A stretch of 64,000 bases of DNA from Coccinella septempunctata (lineage: Eukaryota > Arthropoda > Insecta > Coleoptera > Coccinellidae): contig NC_058192.1 of assembly GCF_907165205.1 (NCBI RefSeq), positions 15,872,001 to 15,936,000 of the forward strand, read 5' to 3'. The notes beneath the pieces were generated by a model, which saw only the letters and a program-made list of their open reading frames with translations, ran no database searches and was not told the DNA's origin. The position numbers and the translations under genes are program-made. Shown here piece after piece: positions 57,661 to 64,000 of this stretch; position 1 is the stretch's first letter; every line of letters starts with the position of its first letter.

Positions 57661-58891
57661 GCATGACATATGATGAACCATTTACAAATAACAAGTGTCA
57701 GCTCTTGCGAACATTTCTGCAGCACTATAGCATCCCGTCTGGTCCAATTCTTTTCTTGGAACTAAGTCTATCAAGCACACGACGAAGTATACGTATATCC
57801 CTCATCTTATATGAAACAGTTGGTAGTGTTGGAGATTTCCCAATTCATGTATCCAAAATCGAAAAAGTGTGCTCTTTCTTAAAAGAGAACTGGATTAGAA
57901 AAAATATTTGCGATTTTCTTCGCCATCGACCAAAACTAGGAACCCGCAATGTCCTCCAAGGCTTTTTTGGTCTTCCAAGAGTTGAAATTGAAAGGACACC
58001 TCCGAAATCTTCACGCAATTCCTATTGCTCGAGAATCCAGTTGAGCTATCATCGCTGTGCATGCATTCGACCTGACATTTTAAAACCGAAAATATTGACA
58101 CTGTCCACTATTTCATAATTTCAGTTGTGGAATGAAAAATATGAATTTTTGATATTCCCCAGAAATTGAAAATCCCTAGATTTTCCTATTGTACATTTTC
58201 GATTTTCTTGCTTATTAAGTAAGGGTGCCAAAATCTATCATCAGGGGTTGTTCGAAACAGGAACACAGATCAAAGCCGCTGACGAAAGCCTTTGATTCTA
58301 CGTGGTTGGGTTATTCTGCGGTATTGCATGGAGCAGCTTCATTGGCTCCACACTATTGGGGAAAATTATTGTTAGCGTTCACTGGATGAATTGTAGATAA
58401 TAACAATTACTCAGCAGAGGTGTCACCAACGAATACGATGAAATAAAACATGCACGTCAGCTCTTCTCCCGATTTAATTAACATCCACTTCCGTCTTCCA
58501 GAGCGACGTTTGTGCGAGAAATGAACAGCAATCAAGCGAGAAGAATGACAGGCAGACGAGAATCGAGAGTGCAAGCTGGATCATTGTGGGAACGATTCAT
58601 TCATGTTGAGAGGATATATGAAACCCATTGAAACCCGTAGCCTAGAATTTATGGCTCAATACATTCTTTCAATATGAATAATTTCTATTATGATCGAAGA
58701 CGTATAAAAATAATATATAGTATATCGATCAGTGCCAAGTTTTCATTCGAAATCAAAAACTTACTACAGCATTTCGAAATTTTGTCAATGATAAAATTCT
58801 TGGCATTGCATTCCTGCCTCACTGTTGTAGTAATACAAAATACTCTAAAGAATTACCTATTTCAAATTTAAGAGTAAATACATTTCAAAAA
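57661..58891. other. intron stretch, possibly LINE 5' remnant then unrecognised
   Basis: 57661-58110 lies where the upstream part of the retrotransposon would be, but I cannot read any endonuclease motif. The remainder up to the pogo-like element is unrecognised. Confidence 0.3.
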
Positions 58892-58940
58892 AGTACTTGA
58901 AATGCAAAATCACGGGATATTTTGCATTTCAAATAAGTAC
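58892..58940. repeat. hairpin abutting the pogo-like element
   Basis: GTACTTGAAATGCAAAAT and ATTTTGCATTTCAAATAAGTAC are near-complementary around a short loop. The right arm ends exactly at the insertion site of the neighbouring element. Confidence 0.6.
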
Positions 58941-59850
58941 CGGTAGATTCAGGTGACTTGGGGTCCTGTAACTTGAGAACCCCCTTGCAGATTTCTTTGT
59001 TTCTTACGATTAATGAGTGAAGGGACAAACTTATAAAATTGTGTAGCGTCTTTTCGGTAATTTTAAGAATTAATTTCTGTTGAGTTGCTGTGACCAGGGC
59101 GTTTGAATTGACAGGAAAATTAATTAATTCAGGAGAGAAAAAGCGCGTTCTTTATGGCCCTTATACTTTCTAGTGTCCTGTACTGTCACTTTGTGAATTG
59201 TGTTTTTTTTTCTGGATACGTGGGATATTGGAATATCAGATATGTCATGAAACAAGGTTGCTTACTAATCAAACGGAAACACGGATCTCATTAATTTATT
59301 TTGTTGTTTCATAGGGTGACTTGGGACAATGCCGAATAGATACAAGCGGCGCATTGACAGCAGGAAATATGCCGATTTGTCGCAGGATATTTCTATTTAC
59401 GTTATTTCCACAAAGAAATCACCCAAGAATGAAAGAAATCAAAGTTCTCTTGTTTTGTTTAATTTTTTTACATTTGAGTTGCAATATATTTACTTTCGCT
59501 GTAACAGGGGTTCATCATTTAATCTCCTTACCGAATTTCAACTATATAATCACAATTTCTAATTTTTTAAAACTATACACCGTCCCAACTCACCTATTTC
59601 ATTTGAGAGTTAAGAAATCAATAGATTTTAACTTGTGTTCCAAGTCCCCCAAATCGGTGGGTGACTTGGGACAAGCATATTTTGTTTTTTTCAAAATTTA
59701 TATCCTAATTCTGAAGTATGTTATATATCCTAATCTATAGTCTGACACATAGAGCATATTCGAACCTCTTTTTCAGATAAAAATAGGTCACCGTTTTGAA
59801 AATATGACAAGTTGAATTCAACAATCGTCCCAAGTCACCCGAATCTACGG
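58940..59850 (+). mobile_element. pogo-like non-autonomous transposon
   Basis: Ends CCGGTAGATTCAGGTGACTT (left) and, in reverse, CCGTAGATTCGGGTGACTTG (right), with TA on both sides. The GGTGACTTGGG motif of the ends recurs internally at 59315 and 59659. Just after the first internal motif a frame starts MPNRYKRRIDSRKYADLSQ (59329), similar to the N-terminus of pogo/CENP-B-type transposases ('MPR.YKRK...R.Y'), then degenerates. TA duplication plus that start suggests the Tc1/mariner/pogo group. A 4-bp GTAC duplication is an alternative reading of the ends. Confidence 0.6.
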
Positions 59851-60036
59851 TACATAGAAATAATTCGAATAATAATAATAATAATGGAATGATCTTGTAT
59901 TCGAAACGTTCATTAGTCGAATAGTGCCCAAATTCATTCATCTATCTGTAATTACGTGGAAACTATCACATCACTTACAAGTGGTGTATAAGCAATCCAG
60001 AATTTCCCTATTCTAACTAATTAAACTCTTTTTCAG
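59851..60036. other. end of fourth detected intron
   Basis: A short AAT run lies at about 59868-59884. The polypyrimidine AAACTCTTTTTCAG leads into exon e. Confidence 0.5.
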
Positions 60037-60188
60037 CGAGGCAAAACATCGACAGGGGAAGAGTTACCCTACGTATTCGGCGTTCCGCTAGATGGCAGCA
60101 GCTTTCATTTCGTGGATAATTACACAAAGGACGAGGTATTGTTCTCGAAGGTGATCATGACGTATATCCGCAATTTCGCATATGGGGG
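60037..60188 (+). CDS. neuroligin-family exon e (catalytic-His region)
   Basis: Acceptor TTTTTCAG to 60036, donor GTAAGT at 60189. It encodes RGKTSTGEELPYVFGVPLDG, then HFVDNYTKDEVLFSKVIMTY and IRNFAYGG. The motif HG(D/E)E-PYVFG of active cholinesterases carries the catalytic His; here it is TGEELPYVFG, so the His is also lost. NYT is a potential N-glycosylation site. The exon runs from phase 0 to phase 2. Confidence 0.94.
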
Positions 60189-60377
60189 GTAAGTGTGATT
60201 CAATGCCATGACGACTCAATTTAGATAGCGAAACGAGCTATCTCAATGCGGCCAATCTCACGATCGGGCCATTGTTGTGAACGCTACTAATTGATTTGGA
60301 TTATGCTGAAGATTAGGATATGGTTTTGATGTTTGTGATGGTGAAATTAGTTGTTTAACAACTGAAGATTTTTACAG
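60189..60377. other. short intron (189 bp)
   Basis: GT-AG intron between exons e and f, with TTTTTACAG at the 3' end. No insertions. Confidence 0.85.
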
Positions 60378-60496
60378 GAATCCAAACGCGTTCGTTGAAG
60401 GAGAGGATCATCAATCGCAGGACGAAAGTGAAGTTCTCCAGAAAATGCAATATTGGCCGCAGTTTACAAAAGAATACCAAAGCTATTTTTTACTTG
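60378..60496 (+). CDS. neuroligin-family exon f
   Basis: The acceptor TTTTTACAG ends at 60377; the donor GTGAGC is at 60497. Joined to exon e it reads FAYGGNPNAFVEGEDHQSQD, then KMQYWPQFTKEYQSYFLL. The GNPN and WP.F...YQ.Y segments match the 'TGDPN..... WP.Y....Y' end of the cholinesterase-like fold. The insert between them is acidic and Gln-rich, somewhat longer than usual. Confidence 0.92.
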
Positions 60497-60951
60497 GTGA
60501 GCTCATTGATACAACCTTTTACCAACTTAGGCTCAATCAATAGCAGTTATCAATCACTAACGACTTTTAGAAATTCGTCCACTTTTGCTAAAATAGTCTT
60601 TTAAACTGAAAAATTCACACAAATGCTAACGAGGGTGACGGAATTATTCAATTTTTCACTCTGTTACTATGGAAGCGAGTATCTTTTAATCATCAGTTGT
60701 GACGTTTCAAAGCATCAATGAGTTTTAAAAAGTGTCACTTTTTACGTCAAAACTAAAGAAAATTGCTAGGAAATTTCGACATTCCAGACAAAATTTCTCA
60801 GAGAAAAAGTCAAATTTCCCCATATCTCCTTACCCTTGTTAGTGTTCTACATAAATGATTGAAAACACGTTGTCTGTAAAGAATTAATTGATATTTTGAA
60901 AATCTCGATGCAATGCAGACTACATTTTGAAATCAGTTCGTTCTATTTGCA

Positions 60952-61014
60952 GTCATTTAACAAGAAGTATGTCATTTAACAAGAAGTATGTCATTTAACA
61001 AGAAGTATGTCATT
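60952..61014. repeat. 19-bp tandem repeat, three copies
   Basis: GTCATTTAACAAGAAGTAT is repeated exactly at 60952, 60971 and 60990, followed by a partial fourth unit (GTCATT). Confidence 0.9.
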
Positions 61015-61160
61015 ACAACATTTTCCGAGAAAGAACTCGTGTTTTTACTCTTGCGATAGTTCATGAAACGTTTATATGTATATTCGTACTTTTCTCTTGA
61101 TTTTTTTGGAAATAATTCTAATGAAACAGTATTCACTGACTCAACCAACTCTGGAGGAGT

Positions 61161-61429
61161 TCATCATCACTTATCTCATTTGATACTGCTGCAGATGCAT
61201 ACCACCCGCCGATACGAATTCGACAGGAGTTACGATCTGAATGAGCTAGCCAATATGCCATCGCCAGGGCCACCAAATAGTGCTTTTCTTCCATGGAGCG
61301 TACTCTATTTGGTGGCCCTGACGCGACGATGGCATAATGGCTGGCTTATTCAGATCGTAACTCCTGTCGAATTCGTATCGGCGGGGTGCATACATCTGCA
61401 ACAGTATAAAATGAGATAAGGGATGATGA
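61161..61429. repeat. palindromic element, 120-bp arms
   Basis: The left arm (61161-61280) and right arm (61304-61429) are inverted copies over about 120 bp, meeting at CACCAAATAG and CTATTTGGTG around a 23-bp spacer holding TTCCATGGAGCG. The arms carry CGACAGGAGTTACGATCTGA and GCCGATACGAATTCG segments. It is a foldback or MITE-like insertion in the last neuroligin intron. Confidence 0.9.
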
Positions 61430-61439
61430 ATTTTCATTC

Positions 61440-61576
61440 GTCAGGGCCACCAAATAGAGTACCCTCCATGGAATATAAGCACTATTTGGTGGCCCTGACG
61501 ATGGCATATTGGTTAGCTCATTCCGATAGTAACTCCTGTCGAATTCCTATCGGCGGGTGGTATGCATCTGAATTAA
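61440..61576. repeat. second, partial and inverted copy of the palindrome
   Basis: The centre (GTCAGGGCCACCAAATAG, spacer, CTATTTGGTGGCCCTGAC) and a right arm are present. The spacer AGTACCCTCCATGGAA is the reverse complement of the first copy's spacer with small changes, so this copy is inverted relative to the first. The left arm is truncated to about 18 bp. Confidence 0.85.
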
Positions 61577-61637
61577 TTCTTATTATTATTCATTGCCTTC
61601 TTGTCAAACCGTTATCCCTTTCATTATATGTTTTCAG

Positions 61638-63766
61638 ATATTCCAATTGCCACATTCACTCGCTACAGATTGAAGAAAGTGAAGTTTTGGAACGAGGATC
61701 TCCCAAGAATTTTAGAAAATCTCAGTGTGCAACAGAAAATAACAACTACTACTGAGCAACCTCCGAAACGACCAAAGGGCACACCTCCCTTTATATTAAG
61801 ATATCCATATCCCTTCGCACACAACAATCCAACTTCAGAATCTTACCCAACAATTGGACACACCGATGAAGAACCCCCATACGGTAACGTCTTGGAGGAG
61901 GGTACAGATAGACCGGACACTTTAAACAAAGTTGTATATGGCACTGTGATAAATTCGCAACATCATCCATCAGAGCTTCAAAAAGCCACAACAATGAACA
62001 TTATTGTTATATGTGGGGGAGTTTTCCTCTTAGTCAACTTCTTTGTGTTCATGGCGCTCTACTACAAATGTTATATGGTGAAAAAGAACCAAGAACCTGA
62101 AATTGTTCCTGATATGATTGACAGTGATGTAGAGAATCCAGACAAGAAAAATATATTCGGGGATGGTCAAGCCTTCGTCGCTAATGGCGGAGGGTTGATT
62201 AAAATGATAAGTAAATCCTCCAAAAGCGATGATGTCTATGAAGCAGTGAAATTAGGGAGTCAAAACTCGAAAAAGCACAAACTAGTGCGGCAATTATCGA
62301 ATAGCACCATAGACGCGCATACCAAGGTGAAGGATTGGATAGCCAACGGAATAACTCTTAAAAATAGCCCAAAAGACTTGAAGAAACCAAGAAATAATGC
62401 AACTGACACTAAAAATAAGATACTCAAGTCTAATATTGGAGAAATTTTATCTCTGAGGCAAGATGAATATTCTGAAAGTTCTACTCTAGGAAGAAGTCCA
62501 ACAAGACCCGTGAGTCCTGCAATTCAACCAGCAGAAAATATTGGTAAGGCTAAGCAGGGCATACTGAAACAAAACAGCCACAATAGTTCACAAGACTCCC
62601 GAAGGCGTGATAAAGTTTCTGTTGCTATAGATGCAACCCCGTCAGGTCGAGGTCCAAGCGTCCTTGCCCAGCAACCTATAGAACTTTCCAAATCTTTAGA
62701 TTTAGGCGCAAGTTCTTCTAAATCACCCCTGAGAAGGTCTGCAACCATGGAAGATTTTTCGCCGAAAGCGGTCGAAGAAATTGCAGATTTGACTAAAAGT
62801 GTAACAAGCCTGATCTCCCAACCGACAATTGTCAAAATATCCCATTCCCATTCAAAATCTGATCCTGTCGAGGATATTTACGTATCCAGTAAAACCAAAA
62901 AACTGAAAACATTCGATCCTGAGGTGGATGTTAACGTGACATCTTGCGATGAAAAGAAATCTACCCGGCCACTCAGTCCAGAAGAGTCACTCATGACAAT
63001 AAAAAGGAGGAACTTCCCTAAAGTTCTACCTGACTATCCAACGAAAGAATCTCTGGCGCAGAAGAGGAGATCAATGCCGGCTCCCAATTTGAGTGTTCCT
63101 ATTAACGACTTGAGGCACAGAATGAAAATGCCTCCTGCCCCACCAGTAAGAACAACCTCGACTCTAGGGCGAAAGCCTCAGACTCAACCTCCAGATGAGT
63201 TAGTCTGTAATTCCGCCCCAGTTTTGCTGGAAGAGAATTCTTCTTCCCCTGAGCCAGAGTTTACCTACAATAATCTCTACGTAGGACCCCTTATTCCTAA
63301 AAACCAAATCAAGAATAAAGATACTCTTGATACTAATCCAATTTACAGTTCTCTCAGTGCTCTGAAGAAAACTGACACAAGTACAGAGAAAGTTGCTCGT
63401 GTTGCTATTGTTACGACAGATCCGAAAAATCCGATCAAGAAACCCGAACCTAAGACTGTGATAAGGCCTAAAATAGTTAGACAAATGAGTGATCCGAAAT
63501 CAAGGGTTATCCCCAGAGTGACAGCTACTGATAATATGCCCGGACATCATCTTTCACCAACAAAGACTGAAAAAGATGACCCGAAGTTATCTAAAATTGT
63601 AGAGAATAATGAAAAAGATCGAAGGGATCAGAGACCTCAAAGACTGCCAATGATTCCTACGCCTGTTAGGAGTCAAAACAACGATGGAAAAAGTCACTCT
63701 AGCTCCGAAACATCTCCCTCCGAAGAATCAGACACCGGAACTGTTGTAGCTAAAAGAAAAGACTGA
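61638..63766 (+). CDS. neuroligin-family last exon: end of ectodomain, membrane segment, cytoplasmic tail
   Basis: It continues exon f as DIPIATFTRYRLKKVKFWNE then DLPRILENLS, the final helix of the fold ('YR....FW...LP.I'). A Thr/Pro-rich stalk with TTTTEQPPKRPKGTPP follows, then one membrane segment IIVICGGVFLLVNFFVFMAL (62000-62065, about residues 527-548 of the partial protein), then basic YYKCYMVKK. The tail (about 565 residues) is Ser/Lys/Pro-rich. LPDYPTKESLAQKRRS near 63025 recalls the PDY-type gephyrin-binding stretch of vertebrate neuroligins, and KMPPAPPVRTTSTLG is a possible SH3 ligand. It ends VVAKRKD and TGA, with no evident PDZ-binding C-terminus. The ATG at 61601 is intronic. 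Confidence 0.93.
62000..62065 (+). other. transmembrane segment of the neuroligin-family protein
   Basis: 22 hydrophobic residues (IIVICGGVFLLVNFFVFMALYY) preceded by neutral and followed by basic residues (KCYMVKK), giving an outside-N, inside-C orientation. Confidence 0.92.
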
Positions 63767-64000
63767 TAATGAGCATCTCATCGATTCGCTATCTCGGCGG
63801 TCTCATTAAGCCACTGTGGAATCCATCTGAAAAATTCTTGTTCTTTCATGCCAAATTTGCCTGATGCACGCTGTTCCATAATATATTCACTGAAAGCATT
63901 GGGGCATTTCCAAATATGTCATAAATCAATGTCCTGACATGCTGAGCAATTGATTCACGATCAATAGAGCTTCACGTGTCAGTCTTTGTATTATTATGAG
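63767..64000 (+). other. start of 3' untranslated region
   Basis: Sequence after the stop shows no AATAAA hexamer within the window, so the polyadenylation site is probably beyond the right edge. Confidence 0.6.

Larger units (their letters stand above)
60497..61637. other. last detected intron
   Basis: It contains a triple 19-bp tandem repeat (60952-61014) and large palindromes (61161-61576). The frames at 61063-61419, 61246-61437 and 61423-61755 run through the palindromes and are artefacts. The 3' splice site is TATATGTTTTCAG ending at 61637. Confidence 0.75.
34187..63766 (+). other. neuroligin-family gene (7 exons, 5' end missing)
   Basis: Seven exons join into one uninterrupted frame of 3344 nt plus one base from an unseen upstream exon: 1115 codons including TGA. 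All introns are GT-AG and all phases agree (phase 1, 1, 2, 0, 2, 1 in order). Intron sizes are about 5.0, 5.9, 9.4, 4.6, 0.19 and 1.1 kb. The product is a type I membrane protein with a catalytically dead esterase ectodomain, as in neuroligins. Neuroligins are postsynaptic adhesion proteins that bind presynaptic neurexin and scaffold receptors inside the cell. Gliotactin-type relatives are an alternative, but the FIHGESYEWNSGNPYDGS and SDARTVAP stretches favour neuroligin. The signal peptide and the first part of the esterase fold were not found. Confidence 0.9.

Noticed and set aside
57609..58118. 169-codon plus-strand frame
   Set aside because: It overlies a minus-strand retrotransposon remnant with readable RT motifs at its left end, and the plus translation shows no family features.
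61601..61637. ATG at 61601 as the start of a separate 721-codon protein
   Set aside because: The text after 61638 completes the esterase fold in phase with exon f, and a good acceptor ends at 61637, so the ATG is intronic.
61063..61755. Frames of 118, 63 and 110 codons before the last exon
   Set aside because: They read through the palindromic repeats in the intron; their similar texts come from inverted copies of the same DNA.
1..64000. CRISPR arrays, rRNA genes, prophage or operon structure
   Set aside because: No regularly spaced repeats, rRNA cores or packed bacterial-style genes were seen; the window is eukaryotic.

Overview
The window is eukaryotic nuclear DNA, most likely from an insect. 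It is AT-rich, with intron-split coding, GT-AG splice sites, several mariner-type transposons and many short palindromic and terminal-inverted-repeat elements. A beetle is a reasonable guess from overall character, but nothing here proves the order. There are no bacterial operons, rRNA genes or CRISPR arrays.

The one host gene I can assemble is a neuroligin-family gene on the + strand. Seven exons (34187-34339, 39339-39539, 45439-45700, 55136-55463, 60037-60188, 60378-60496, 61638-63766) splice with compatible phases into one open frame of about 1114 residues that ends in TGA. They encode most of an alpha/beta-hydrolase ectodomain whose nucleophile serine is replaced (GHGTG), a Thr/Pro-rich stalk, one membrane segment and a cytoplasmic tail of about 565 residues. 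The 5' exons (signal peptide and N-terminal esterase fold) were not found and probably lie outside the window or upstream in undetected exons. So 34-64 kb is mostly neuroligin exons and introns. 1-34 kb is gene-poor and filled with repeats, possibly a long 5' intron or intergenic DNA. One weak minus-strand exon candidate sits at 32179-32376.

Mobile DNA: four copies of one mariner family (2943-4230, about 11008-11850, 36145-37427, 45988-46737) and one copy of a second mariner type (48805-50089). A decayed P-element-like transposon with a THAP-domain relic, about 32-bp inverted repeats and an 8-bp target duplication lies at 52570-54321. A pogo-like non-autonomous element lies at 58940-59850. 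Three copies of a TATAC-ended inverted-repeat element lie at 4975-6091, 26409-27721 and 51813-52240. There are fragments of at least four non-LTR retrotransposons (about 773-1006, 1224-1997, 17962-18700, 43510-44030, 57230-57660), two tRNA-like or SINE-like segments (46820-46891, about 54340-54600) and several large palindromes (7809-8333, 19005-19703, 30758-31780, 46800-47110, 61161-61576).

The best leads are the P-like element with its TIR sequence repeated inside its own THAP exon, RFX X-box-like sequences in the mariner 5' regions, tandem palindromes in the last neuroligin intron, and a tRNA-Ile(GAT)-like fold with an altered U33 inside a foldback. Everything was read by eye; no database search was possible.
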